The position numbers and the translations under genes were made by a program. The notes beneath the pieces are model-generated. The model had not been told where the DNA came from. It ran no database searches and saw only the letters and a program-made list of their open reading frames with translations. From positions 87,405 to 151,404 of the forward strand of contig CAWJQA010000019.1 in assembly GCA_963844885.1 (NCBI GenBank): DNA of 64,000 bases. The letters run 5' to 3'. Positions 29,119-39,830 of the stretch are shown one piece after another; position 1 is the stretch's first letter; every line of letters begins with the position of its first letter. This stretch comes from DATMER01 sp963844885. GTDB lineage: Bacteria; Acidobacteriota; Thermoanaerobaculia; Multivoradales; UBA5704.

Positions 29119-32100
29119 TCACTCCAGCCGCACCACGGCCTTTCCGCCCGGGGTCACCGCGGCCGGCGCGGTCCAGGTGCGGCCGTCGGCGGCGGTGACG
29201 GTGACGGTCCAGGCTCCTACGGGGAGGCGCTGAAACTCCCGCTCGCCCTCCTGGAGCGGGAAGTCGCTCTGCGCCTCGCCGCCCCAGACGGCGCGGAAAG
29301 GCCGACCGGCGGCGTCCGTGAAGCGGACGGTCCCACCAATCCGGCCGCCGGCCAGGGCCGGGACCTCGACGCGCACGCCTCCCGGCGTGGCCAGGACCAC
29401 CCGGCCGGCGTCGCCCGGCGCGGTGACCGGCAGCGAGACGGGTGCCCAGCCGTCGGCGTCCAGCACCAGCTCCCAGGCGCCGGGCGCCACGCTGGAGATC
29501 CGCACACGGCCGTTCTCCCTCACGGTGTGGGAGCCTCGTGGAGACCACCCGGCCCGACGGGTCGAGGATCGCCGAGCGCACCTCCGAAGGCGGCCGGCCG
29601 TTCGGGAGCACCACCTCCAGCGTCAACCCTTCGGTCGCCTGGAGCTCGATCTCGATGCCGTCCACCGGCGCGTCCGCCACTTGGAGATCCTGCTCCGATG
29701 GCGCGTAGCCCTCCTGGGAGACCCGCAGCTTCCAATCCCCTTCGGCCACGTCGAGCAGCCGGAAGGCGCCGCGGGAGTCCGTGCTGGTCTCGACCGGGAA
29801 GAAGCGCCCGGCTTCCCCTTCCCCCTCCCGCGGCAGAAGGAGGACCGCGGCACCGGAGAGCGCGCCGCGGTCGGCGGCATCGGTCACCCGGCCGGAGATG
29901 GCGACCGTCTGGAGATCGATGAGCAGATCGCGATCCTCCGTCAGCTCCAATTTCTCCTGGTGGCGCATGCCGCCGCGCGACATCACGGCCAGATCGTAGC
30001 TCCCCTCGGCCAGCCCCTCGAAACGGAAGCGCCCCTCGTGATCCGTCTCGCCCCAGCGGCCGGAACCGGCCACGGCGTCGAGCGACACCATCTCTCCCGC
30101 CAGCGGCTGGCCGTTGCGCAGAACGCGGCCGGTGAGGGTGAGCCCCTCGCCGAAATCGAGATCGAGCCGGGCCTCCGAGACGCCCGGCTCCAGCTCCACC
30201 TCGCCGTCGGCCTGGCGCGTCCCGCCCGGCAGGCTGGCCGTGATCCGCCGCTTGCCCGGCGCAAGGTTGTCGACGCGGTAGGAGCCGTCCGGCCGCACCG
30301 TGCCGGTCCGGCCCCACATGCCGCCGTCGGCGCGGATCTGGACCTGCGACAGCTCGGTGAAATCGAGCCCCAGAAGCTGGCCCACGACGGCGCCGCCGCG
30401 ACCGAGCTCGACCTCGAGCCCTCCCACGGAGCTGCCGGCCACGACGACCTCCTGGCCCTCCTCGTCGCGGGCGAAGCCGTCCTTCTCGCCCAGGAGACGG
30501 TAGGTGCCGTCGGCCACGCCTTCGAGGGTGAAGCCGCCGTCGGCGCCGCTGACGCCGCTCGGCAGATCCCACGAGCGCATCCCCTCGCGCAGCGTAACGC
30601 GGGCGCCCGGAACCGGCACGCCACCCTCGTCCACCACCCGGCCGCGGACTTCCGACCCGCCTTCGAGGCTCAAGTCGAGCGTGTTCTCGCCGGGGCGCAC
30701 CTCCAGGTCGCGCACAGTCGGCCGGTAGCTCTTGTGGCTCGCCTGGACGGTGCGCGTTCCGGGAGCCACCCCCTCCAGGCGATAGCGGCCGTCGCCGCCG
30801 GTCTGCGCCGAGGCTGACATCCTGAAGAAGCTCCGGCCCTCCTCCGCCTCCACCACCTCGACGTCGGCGCCCGCCACCGGCCGGCCCGCGGGAGAGAGGA
30901 CGCGCCCCTCGACGGCGGCACCCGCCGCGAGCACGATCTCAACCCCCTTCAGATCCTGGCCGGCGCGGATCTCCAGGTTGGAGATGGACGCGGCCTGAAA
31001 CCCCTGCGCCGTGGCCCGCGCCTCGGCCGCGCCGGGCGGAACGTCCTCGATGCGGAAGACGCCGCCGTCATCCGAGGTGCCGTCCTTGACCTGGAAGCCG
31101 CCGCGCCGGTCGGTGGGGATGATCAGGACGCGGGCGCCGGCCACGGGCTTGCCGTCGCCGTCCACGGTCTTCCCTTCCACCGCGGAGGTGGGCTGCAGCA
31201 CGATGCGGACCGGCTCGGCGGCAGGCACGCGGACGCCCGGCGCGACGGCGGGCGCATAGCCGTCGCGCCGGGCGTCGAGGTTGACCGTCTCGCCGGCCCG
31301 GCGGTCCTCGATCCGGAAGTAGCCGTCCGGCCCGGAAACCGCCGCCGGCTCGGTGTCCGCCCGGCGCAGGAAGCGGGCCATGGCCATGGGGGCGCCGCCG
31401 TCGGAGGCGTGGACTTCGGCTCCCTGCACGGGATGGCCGCGGGGATCGACAGCGTAGCCTTCGACCGCGACACCGGGGGTCAGCACGACAGTACCGAGGT
31501 CGATGAGATCGGTCGCGCCGAGGCCCTCCGGGAGGGTCAGACCGGGCACGGTCAGCGGCGCGTAGCCGGAGGCCCTGGCTTCCAGCGACCAGATGCCCGC
31601 AGGGAGGTCGCGGACCTCGAAGCGGCCGTCCGCGCCGGTCACGCCCTCGAACGCGGGCTCGTCAGAGGTTCCCTGGAAGAGCTGCATCCGCATGCGCCGC
31701 ATGCGGTCGCCGCCTTCGTCGCGCCGCAGCGCGACCCGCGCTCCGGCGACGGGCTGCTCGGACGCGTTCACGACGCGGCCGAAGCCGATCCGGCCGCGCC
31801 GCAGCACGATGCGGAGATCGGCGGCCGGGCGGCCGGCCACGAGAGGAGGCACCTCTTCGGAACCCGGAGCGAATCCGGAGCGGGAGAGACGCAGCTCGTG
31901 CGCCATCCCGGCCGCCAGGGGGCCGACGCGGAAGCGACCGGCGGGGGTGGTACGGGCCGTACCGCCGCTGCGCATCATAGATCTATCGAAGCGGTCTCCC
32001 GGCTTCGGCGTGGCGCGGATCTCCACCCCGGACACCGGTGTCCCCTTCTCGTCCACCACCACACCGGCAACGGCGAGGGAGGGCGTCAGCGCCAGGGCCG

Positions 32101-33263
32101 GCCCCTGGCGGGCGCCTGCCGGGCCGGTCGCCTCTCCGGTCTCCAGGAAGAACCCGGGCGCCGCGGCCTGGAGCCAGGCCCCCTCGCGGTCCGGCGCCAG
32201 GTCGATCCGGTAGGAGCCGTCCACGCCGGTGCGCCGGAGCGTGCCGGGATCGGACCGCCAGACGAGGGCGCCGGCCACGGGCTTGCCGTCCGCGATGGAG
32301 ACGACCCGGCCGGCGAGCACCTCCAGGGCCGGAAGGGTCACGGTCCTCGGCCCGGTCTCACCCTTCTTGAGCGGCTCGACCGAGATCTCCAGCCGTCGTC
32401 CGTCCTCCGCCAGGATCAGCACGGTCTGCCGCGGATCGCCCGCGACAGGCACGTCGAAAAGCCCGTCCGGGAGAGGCCCGGCCGGCGCACCACCGGGTGC
32501 CGTCTGCGAAGAGGCCGATGCGCACCCAGGCGCCGGCCGCGGGCTTCTTGCCGGTGGCATCCATCACCCGCACCTGCCGGACCGGACCGGAAACCAGCCG
32601 GAGGGCGACGGAGCCGCTACGGGAGTCCTGCTCGGCGTAGACGCTGCCGTCGACGCCGGCCAGCACCGTCACCCGCTCCCGCCCGCCGCGGGGAAGGACG
32701 GCGATGCCGCGGGCGTCGGTCCGGGCGGCGCGCACCGGCGTCTTCCAGGAGGGGAGGAAGGAGTCGCCGGGAGAGAACCGCGTGGGCTGGACGGTCCGCA
32801 CCCGCGCGCCGGCGACGGGAGCGCCGTCCGCGCCGGTGACGCGCACCTCCAGGCCGGCGTCCTTCTCCAGCTTCACTGCCGGCAGCTCGGTATCCTCAAC
32901 TAGCGGCTGCAGCTCGATCTCCCGCGGCACCAGGCCCGGTGCCTGCACCACCACCTTCCACAGGCCGGGCTCCGGCGCCTCCAGCCGGAACGTGCCGTCG
33001 GACCGGGTTACAGCCGATGCGGCCGGCTCGGGATCGGCCTTGCCCTCCAGTTCCAGCCCGGCGAGCGCGGCGCCGGACGGAACGCGCACCAGCAGAGCGC
33101 GCGCGCCGTCCAGAGGCGAGCCTCCGTATCCCTGAACCAGACCGGTAATCCCGATGGGAGAGGCGGTAGCGGCGGTAAAGGCCGGAGGCAGGAGCAGCAG
33201 GAAAAGCGGGAGAAGATGGGCTCGGGCGCGCAAGAGAGTCCTCCGCAGAGAGGACCACATCAT
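29119..33263 (-). CDS. Giant secreted carboxypeptidase-regulatory-repeat protein, copy B
   Basis: About 1,380 residues. The start is uncertain (ATG at 33263 or 33260, TTG at 33272), but all lead into the hydrophobic signal LLPLFLLLLPPAFTA. It comprises some fourteen carboxypeptidase-regulatory-like beta-sandwich repeats (for example GRVVDEGGVPVPGARVTL, TGADGRFEVRDLPAG). Frame breaks near 32500 and 29530 are bridged. Tandem paralogue of copy A with conserved domain order; the two are separated by the AAAGGACAT array. The neighbours upstream (divergent) are radical SAM genes, with no direct functional hint. Probably a long rod-like exported protein. Confidence 0.75.
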
Positions 33264-33475
33264 AAAGGACAAAAAGGAGAGGGCAAAAAAAGGCGGCCCG
33301 TTTCAAGGCCGCAGAGGGAGGTGCGGAGCAGGGGGTGGTGAACCCCTGGCTCTTTGCTCAACCATGACGATACTCGGCCAACCTTACGAGGAACATTACG
33401 GCTGGTTTGACGCCCGGCGCGCCTCGGGCTATAGTGCCGCCGACCGCACGAGAGAACACTCAACGAGAACCCGGC

Positions 33476-34994
33476 ATGATGTGCGACGTCCTGCTCGCCC
33501 ACTCCTTTTTTCTCCGGAACGACTCCAAGCAGACGCAGAAGATGCGGCCGTACGCGCCGCTCGGCACCCTCTACGCCGCCGCGAACCTGCGTGCGCGCGG
33601 CTATGAGGTGGCGCTCTTCGACGCCACCCTCTCGGACGGGGAGCACGAATTCGAGGAGACGCTGGCGCGGCAGCGGCCGGGGATCGTCATCCTCTTCGAG
33701 GACAGCTTCAACTTCCTGACCAAGATGTGCCTGACCCACGCCCGCGAAGCGGCCTGGCGCATGAGCGCCCACGCCCGTGCGGCCGGCGCCACGGTCCTCG
33801 CCTCCAGCTCGGACGTGACCGACCATCCCGAGCTGTACTTCGCCCACGGCGTGCAGTACGCCCTCGTCGGCGAGGCGGACTGGAGCCTGATCGAGCTGGT
33901 GGAGACCCTGACCGGCCGCCGCACCGGCGACCCTGGGCAGATCGCCGGCCTCGCGCTGCCCGATCCGGCCGACCCGAGCGGCGTCCATCACACGGCGGCG
34001 CGCGCGCCCGAGCGCCATCCGGACACCTTCCCGTTCCCGGCCTGGGACCTCGTGGACGCCGAGCGCTACCGGGCGGCCTGGATGAAGGCGCACGGCTACT
34101 ACAGCGTCAACCTCGTCAGCACTCGCGGCTGCCCGTTCCACTGCAACTGGTGCGCGAAACCGATCTGGGGCCAGCAGTACGCCATGCGCTCGCCCGCCAA
34201 TCTGGCCGAGGAGATGGCGCTGGTCAAGCGCCTGCTCAAGCCCGATCACGTCTGGTTCGCGGACGACATCTTCGGCCTGCGCCCGCAGTGGCTGCCCGAG
34301 CTGGCGCGGGAGATCGAGGCGCGCGACGCCCACATCCCGTTCATGATCCAGTCGCGCGTGGACCTCATGACCGAGACCGCGGTCGAAGGGCTCGCCCGCG
34401 CCGGCTGCATCGAGGTCTGGCTCGGCGCCGAGAGCGGCAGCCAGAAGATCCTCGACGCCATGGACAAGGGGACGTCGCTGGCCAAGATCCACGAGGCCCG
34501 CCGCCGCCTCCAGGCCGCGGGCATCCGCGCCTGCTTCTTCCTTCAATTCGGCTACCCCGGCGAGACCTTCGAGGACATCCTCGCGACCGTCAACCTGGTG
34601 CGCGAGACGCTGCCGGACGAGATCGGCGTCAGCGTCAGCTATCCCCTGCCCGGCACCAAGTTCTTCGACATGGTGCGCGAGGAGCTGGGCAACAAGGCGA
34701 ACTGGCAGGACAGCAACGATCTCGCCATGATGTTCCAGGGCACCTACCAGACGCCGTTCTACCGCAAGCTCCACCAGGTGGTTCATCACGATCTGGATCT
34801 GCGCCGCCGGCTGGCCGGAGTCGCCGGCGCCAACGGCCACGCCGCCGAGCTGACGGCGGAGCTGGATCGGCTGAACGCCGACTGGCTGGAGCTGGGCCGC
34901 CTGGAGGTGCGAGTGCCGCAGCGCCGAGCCCACCCGCCTCAACAAGACGTACGACACCCCGGAAGCTCCGGACCTGAGCAAGGACTGGAACTGA
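33476..34994 (+). CDS. B12-binding-type radical SAM protein 1
   Basis: 505 residues from the ATG at 33476. An N-terminal cobalamin-binding-like Rossmann domain (DVLLAHSFFLRNDSK, GIVILFEDSFNF) precedes a radical SAM core with CPFHCNWC (the CxxxCxxC iron-sulfur ligands), then FADDIFG, WLGAESGSQKILDAM and FLQFGYPGET. One extra base at 34919, after a proline codon, shifts the last 25 residues; the corrected end is LNKTYDTPEAPDLSKDWN. Members of this class methylate or rearrange unactivated carbons in lipids, cofactors or natural products. The second copy follows after 8 bp. Confidence 0.8.
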
Positions 34995-35002
34995 GGTCGT
35001 CG

Positions 35003-36399
35003 ATGGCTGACGTGCTTCTGACCCACGGCTACTTCCTCTTCGAGGACGAGAAGGAGCGCCAGATCATGAAGCCCTACCCGACGCTGGGGCTGCTCTACCT
35101 GTCGGCGTACCTGCGGCGGGCAGGCTTCTCCGTCGAGGTCTTCGACACCACCTTCGCCCGCCGGGAAGAGCTTCACGCCCGCTCGACGTGGAACGACGGC
35201 GTGCTCGGCATCTACACGAACCTGATGACCCGGCGCGTCGGTCCTGGACGTGATCCGCCGCGCGAAGGCGGCACGGATGGACCGTCGTCCTGGGCGGCCC
35301 CGAGACCGCGAACTACCCGGAGGAGTACCTCGCGCACGGCGCCGATGTCATCGTCGTCGGCGAGGGGGAGCCGACGATGGCCGAGCTGCTTCCGGCGCTC
35401 GCCGAGCGCGGGCCGCACCGCCTCCACGGCGTGGCCGGCACGATCTTCCGCGACGAGAGCGGCCAGATCGTCCACAACCCCGCGCGCGAGCAGATCGCGG
35501 ACCTCGACTCCCTGCCCTGGCCCGACCGCGAGGCGATCGACCCGCACCGCTACGTCGACGTCTGGCGGCACGCATCACGGCATGGGCAGCGTCAACCTGA
35601 TCACGGCCCGCGGCTGCCCCTACAAGTGCAACTGGTGCTCCCACGCCGTGTTCGGCTTCACGCACCGCCGCCGGAGCGTCCATGGACTGCGCGGACGAGG
35701 TGGAGCACATCCGCGGCGACTGGCAGCCCGACCAGGTCTGGTACGCCGACGACGTCTTCACCATCAACCACCGCTGGCTCTTCGAGTACGCGGCCGAGCT
35801 GAAGCGGCGCGGGCTGCAGCTGCCGTTCGAAACCATCTCGCGGGCCGACCGGATGATGAAGGACGAGGTTCTCGAGACGCTGGCCGTCGATGGGCTGCTA
35901 CCGCATCTGGATCGGCTCGGAGAGCGGCAGCCAGCGCATCCTCGACGCCATGCGAGCGCGGCGTCACGCGTGGAGCAGGTGCAGTGGGCCGCCAAGGCCG
36001 CCCAACGCCACGGCATCGAGGTCGGGATGTTCCTGATGTGGGGTTACGAAGGGGAGACGGTCGAGGACATCGACGGCGACGGTCGAGCACGTCAAGAGAG
36101 CGATCCCGGACGTCTTCTTCACCACGGTGGCCTATCCGATCAAGAGCACGGCCTATTTCCAGGAGGTCGCGGACCGCGTGGTGTCGCCGCGCGACTGGGC
36201 TGCCGGGGGCGACCGGGACTACGGCATCCGCGGCCGGCGCTCCCGGGCCTACTACAAGCACGCCGACCAGCTCCTGCGCCAGGAGGTCGAGGCCTTCCGT
36301 CTGGAATCGACCGATCCGGGCCGGGCCGCCGAGTTGCGCGACGCCGCGGCGCGGTCGCGGGAGGCGCTGCTGGCGGCGGCCAGCGAGGTGGAGGCCTGA
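35003..36399 (+). CDS. B12-binding-type radical SAM protein 2 (many frameshifts)
   Basis: About 463 residues once eight or more single-base indels are bridged (35234, 35569, 35895 and 35969 are clear wobble-type insertions). N-terminal cobalamin-type domain (MADVLLTHGYFLFEDEKER, VLGGPETANYPEEY), then CPYKCNWCSHAVFGFTHRRR with the CxxxCxxC motif, WYADDVF, RIWIGSESGSQRILDAM and LMWGYEGET. It is related to the preceding gene and is co-directional with it and with the following glycosyltransferase. It may act on the same lipid or glycan product as these neighbours, which is inference. Confidence 0.75.
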
Positions 36400-37502
36400 T
36401 CCGGGTTCTCTTTCTAACCCGCTCCTACCCCACCCGGACCGCTCCGGTCGTCGCGCCGTTCACCCGCGACGGCTTCCGCGCCGCGTCGCTCTTCGCGGAG
36501 GTGATCGTCCTCCACGCGCAGAAGACCCGCGATCCGCTCCCGTGGCAGGTGGAGAGGGAGGACGAGTTCATCCGGGTCCGCTTCCGCCGCAGGCCCTTTC
36601 CAAGCATCCGTCGCGGCCTCGCGGAGCTGCCGTTCCGTCCCGACCTCGTCCACGGCCATTTCTACGACGCCGCGGCGGCCACGCTGCTCCTGGCTCGCCG
36701 GCTCGGCGTGCCCTACGTGCTGACCGAGCACTCCACCCTCGCCCGTCCGCTCAACCTTCTGGAGCGGCGCGCCTTCCGCGAGGCCGGCCGGGTGATGCCC
36801 GTGAGCCGCATGCTCCAGGACGCCCTGGAGTCCTCCGGCCTGGAGGCGCGCTACGAGGTGGTCCCGAACGTCGTGGACCTCGACAGCTTCTCCCCCGCTC
36901 CCCACCCTCCCCGTCCGGTCAAGCGGCTCGTCGCCGTCACCCGCATGACGGAGATCAAAGGCGTCCCTGATCTCCTGGAGGCCCTGCGCCTTCTGAAAAC
37001 CCGGCGCCAGGACTGGACTTGCGATCTGATCGGCGGCGGCGAGCGCGGCGGCGACTACCGCGCCCTGGCGTCGCGGCTCGGCCTGATGGATCAGGCCGTG
37101 TTCCACGGCGAGCTGCGGCGGCCCGAGGTGGCGGCGGCGCTGCGCGCGGCCGACCTGTTCGTGCTGGCAAGCCGGATCGAAACCTTTTCCGTGGCCACCG
37201 TCGAGGCCATGGCCTGCGGTCTGCCCGTCGTGGTCACGGCCTGCGGCGGACCGGAGGAGCTGGTCGGTCCGGAGGCGGGCGTGATCGTCCCCAAAGAAAA
37301 CCCCGCCGCGCTGGCGGAGGCCCTGGACCGCACCCTGTCGGACCTGGGCCGCTTCCGTCCGGAGGAGATCGCGAGGACCGTGGCCGGCCGGTTCGGGGCG
37401 GAGGTGGTCGGGAGGCGCCTGCTGGAGATCTACGAGGCGGTGAAAAGAGAGGCGGGGGCCACCGGACGGGGCCCCCGCCTTGCCAAAGAAATCGATCAGT
37501 AG
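36396..37502 (+). CDS. GT-B glycosyltransferase (group 1 type)
   Basis: About 368 residues: RVLFLTRSYPTRTAPVVAPF at the N-terminus, LVHGHFYDAAA, RLVAVTRMTEIKGVPDLLEA and the nucleotide-sugar-binding block ETFSVATVEAMACGLPVVVT with GGPEELVG. The frame has no normal start at the junction: the first in-frame codons are CTG (36396) and ATC, and the radical SAM stop TGA is at 36397-36399. A single change to ATGA would give a typical overlap, so the start is probably miscalled. It would transfer a sugar to a lipid-linked or surface acceptor. Confidence 0.75.
   Translation: MIRVLFLTRSYPTRTAPVVAPFTRDGFRAASLFAEVIVLHAQKTRDPLPWQVEREDEFIRVRFRRRPFPSIRRGLAELPFRPDLVHGHFYDAAAATLLLARRLGVPYVLTEHSTLARPLNLLERRAFREAGRVMPVSRMLQDALESSGLEARYEVVPNVVDLDSFSPAPHPPRPVKRLVAVTRMTEIKGVPDLLEALRLLKTRRQDWTCDLIGGGERGGDYRALASRLGLMDQAVFHGELRRPEVAAALRAADLFVLASRIETFSVATVEAMACGLPVVVTACGGPEELVGPEAGVIVPKENPAALAEALDRTLSDLGRFRPEEIARTVAGRFGAEVVGRRLLEIYEAVKREAGATGRGPRLAKEIDQ
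37451..37479. terminator. Hairpin inside the 3' end of the glycosyltransferase
   Basis: GGCGGGGGCC (37451-37460) pairs perfectly with GGCCCCCGCC (37470-37479) around a 9-nt loop. It lies just before the convergent stops of the glycosyltransferase (37502) and the cytochrome gene (37496). It has no T-tract but is well placed as a bidirectional terminator. Confidence 0.5.
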
Positions 37503-38899
37503 TTGCTCTGGCCGTGCGAGCTCGCCGGCTTCGGAGCCGGCTGGGCCGCCGTCGCGGTCGCCTTCGTGCCGTGCGAGGCGACGGTCGTGAGCGTCGGGCA
37601 GGTCACGGTATTGGTCTGCTGGATGCGGTTGAAGATGTGGCTGAAGTCGGCGTGGCCGCTGGTCTCGGCGCTGGACGCGCTGAACGCCTTGAACGCGGTC
37701 GTGTGGCAGCCGAAGCAGTTCTGGGTGGCCTGCTGCGTGTACGTCTCCATCACCGAGTTCGAGAGCATCTGGGCCGTCGAACCGGACGGCTGGTTGCCGA
37801 CGATCGTCTGGCCCGACGGCGGGAACGGCGAGGACGAGGAGGCGGGAGCGGACATGCCGGGCTTGAACCAGATCGTGCCGACGAGTTGGTAGTTGCTCCA
37901 CACCGAGCTGGAGCCCAGGATGCTCTGGACGCTCGCGTTCAGGCAGGCCGTGTTGTTCGGGTCGTCGTTGAGGTTCGTGTCGCCCGAGTTGCAGGTCACG
38001 GTGGCGAGCGGCGTCACCCGGCAGATGTTCGGCACCTGGGTCTCGGAGACGAACGTATTGCACTGCGTGCTCGCGGCGCAGCCCGAGCCGTCCTCGCTGG
38101 CACAGGCCGGGCAGGCGGAGCCGGTCGCCACGAAGCCGGTCTTGAAGAAGTTCCAGGAGCTGTAGCCCGACGGCGGGTTCGTGACCTGGGTGCAGTCCGG
38201 GGCGTTGTCGATGTGCTCGAAGGTGCTCCAGATCCACTCCTGGTGGTCGGGCAGCTTATGCACGATGTGCATGCCGATGAGGCCCACGTTCGCCTTCTGG
38301 CCGTTGATGATGGCCGTGGTGCAGTGGTACTTCGAGGAGTCGCAGCTCGCCATGGGCAGCCAGGCTGTCTTGAGCTCGATCGACTCGTTCGAGGTGTCCG
38401 TCGAGCTGGTGGGGGGATTGTGGATGTTCATGCCGCCCGCGTTGAAGCAGGTCGAGTTGTAGAGCATGTTGCCGTTGATGTAGTTGTACATCGTCTCGTT
38501 CACCGACATGTCGTAAAACACCTCGACCCCGCTCTGGGCGATGATGTCGTTGCCCGAACCGGCCTGGGTGATCTCCGTGAGGGTGAGCGGCCAGGGCTCC
38601 TGACCCCAGGCGTTCGGCGTGCCGCTCGCCGGGAACATGCCGTCGGTGTCCATGTAGGTCTCGAACAGGAGCTGGCCCGTGCCCTTGTCGGCGACCTGCA
38701 TCAGGGCCAGGAAGCTCTGCCACGAGAAGATGGCGAAGTCACAGTGGTTGCTCTCGTTGCCGGGCACGCTCGACGGCAGGGTCGGGTTGCTGACCCAGGA
38801 CGAGCTGGCGGTACAGGTCTGGGCGGCGAGCGGCGCGGCGGCGACAGCCATCAGGACAACGAGCACGGCGAGCGCTGCGACGAACGGTTTCCGGGTCAT
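37496..38899 (-). CDS. Exported monohaem cytochrome c-like protein
   Basis: 467 residues from the ATG at 38899, preceded by GGAGGAG. Signal peptide FVAALAVLVVLMAVAAAPLA. A single CxxCH haem site, CFGCHTTAFKAFS, lies about 70 residues from the C-terminus. Further cysteine pairs (CPACASEDGSGC) and SWQSFLALMQ, VEVFYDMSVNE and WIWSTFEHIDN mark an unfamiliar large domain I cannot name. The length and single haem suggest an extracytoplasmic redox enzyme or electron carrier. It converges with the glycosyltransferase, overlapping by 7 bp. Confidence 0.65.
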   Translation of the reverse strand: MTRKPFVAALAVLVVLMAVAAAPLAAQTCTASSSWVSNPTLPSSVPGNESNHCDFAIFSWQSFLALMQVADKGTGQLLFETYMDTDGMFPASGTPNAWGQEPWPLTLTEITQAGSGNDIIAQSGVEVFYDMSVNETMYNYINGNMLYNSTCFNAGGMNIHNPPTSSTDTSNESIELKTAWLPMASCDSSKYHCTTAIINGQKANVGLIGMHIVHKLPDHQEWIWSTFEHIDNAPDCTQVTNPPSGYSSWNFFKTGFVATGSACPACASEDGSGCAASTQCNTFVSETQVPNICRVTPLATVTCNSGDTNLNDDPNNTACLNASVQSILGSSSVWSNYQLVGTIWFKPGMSAPASSSSPFPPSGQTIVGNQPSGSTAQMLSNSVMETYTQQATQNCFGCHTTAFKAFSASSAETSGHADFSHIFNRIQQTNTVTCPTLTTVASHGTKATATAAQPAPKPASSHGQSNY

Positions 38900-39110
38900 A
38901 TCGGCTCCTCCCCATAGAGTGGGTATAAAGGAAAAAGAGGGGCGGGAGCACCGGTGCCGCACCCCCGCCGCGAGGGAGCGTTGCTGTCAAGCTTGGACAT
39001 CGCCTTGTGCAACGGCGGTGCCAGGCTCCGCTCCCTGTAGACTCTCTTTTTCCACGCTGTGTCGGACAACGTCGAACTACGCCGGGGAAGTGTCGCACAA
39101 TGTCGGCGAC

Positions 39111-39818
39111 ATGACAGCCGGCCGGCGCTATCTCTTTCTCCTGGGCACCATGCGTTCGGGGTCGACGCTGCTGGCGTCGATCCTGTGCAGCCATCCCGGA
39201 ATTCTCGGATACGGGGAGACCCACGTTGTCTACGACGGCCCCGGAAAACTCGGAGAGCTGGAGACCCGGGTCTGCCGCGCGCATGGGATCGGCCCGGACG
39301 AAATCGGGGAGCGCCGGGTCCTGGACAAGCTCCTCCACGACGGCCTCCTCCGCGATCCCCGCGTGCTGGACGGCGCCGATCTGACCTGCCTGTTCCTGCT
39401 GCGCGAGCCGCGGCGGACGATCCAGAGCCTGGTCCACCAGCTCGGCTCGACGCTGGACGACGCCTTCAGCTACTACCGCGGCCGTCTCGGCACGCTGGAG
39501 AGCTACGCCCGCGCCTTTTCCCGCACGGCCTTCCTCACCTACGAGGATCTGGTTGCCGACCCGGAGCTCACGCTGGCCGGCCTGACCGCCTTCCTCGGCC
39601 TCTCACCGCCTCTCACCGCCGAGTACCGGCTCCAGCCGCTCCACGGCGTCAAGGGGGTCGGCGACCGCTCCGAGGCGATCCGCGCCGGCCGCATCCTCGC
39701 GAATCCGCGGGAGCTGCCGGCCGGAATCGCCGAGCTGCCCGAGGATCGGGTCGCGGAGGCCGAAGCCGCCTGGCGGAGGTGCAGGGAGGCGCTTTCCTCC
39801 GCCGCCCTTCCGGCATAG
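39111..39818 (+). CDS. Sulfotransferase-family protein 1
   Basis: 235 residues from the ATG at 39111. LGTMRSGSTLLASIL is the 5'-phosphosulfate-binding loop for PAPS, and LFLLREPRRTIQS matches the 3'-phosphate-binding region. TYEDLVADPELTLAGLTAFLG is the usual C-terminal block. The protein would transfer sulfate to a hydroxyl or amine of a glycan, lipid or peptide. It is followed 12 bp later by a second sulfotransferase, suggesting an operon. A 32-bp-spaced near-repeat of TGTCGNACAANGTCG precedes the start. Confidence 0.8.
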   Translation: MTAGRRYLFLLGTMRSGSTLLASILCSHPGILGYGETHVVYDGPGKLGELETRVCRAHGIGPDEIGERRVLDKLLHDGLLRDPRVLDGADLTCLFLLREPRRTIQSLVHQLGSTLDDAFSYYRGRLGTLESYARAFSRTAFLTYEDLVADPELTLAGLTAFLGLSPPLTAEYRLQPLHGVKGVGDRSEAIRAGRILANPRELPAGIAELPEDRVAEAEAAWRRCREALSSAALPA

Positions 39819-39830
39819 GATCGCGCTCCC

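Noticed and set aside
28807..29922. Plus-strand frame encoding a DIK-repeat peptide
   Set aside because: The repeat is a 9-bp satellite in an intergenic stretch; the rest of the frame is antisense to the giant proteins.
37019..38917. 632-residue plus-strand frame over the glycosyltransferase end and cytochrome gene
   Set aside because: It crosses two real convergent genes in the wrong frame and has only Arg/Gly-rich sequence.
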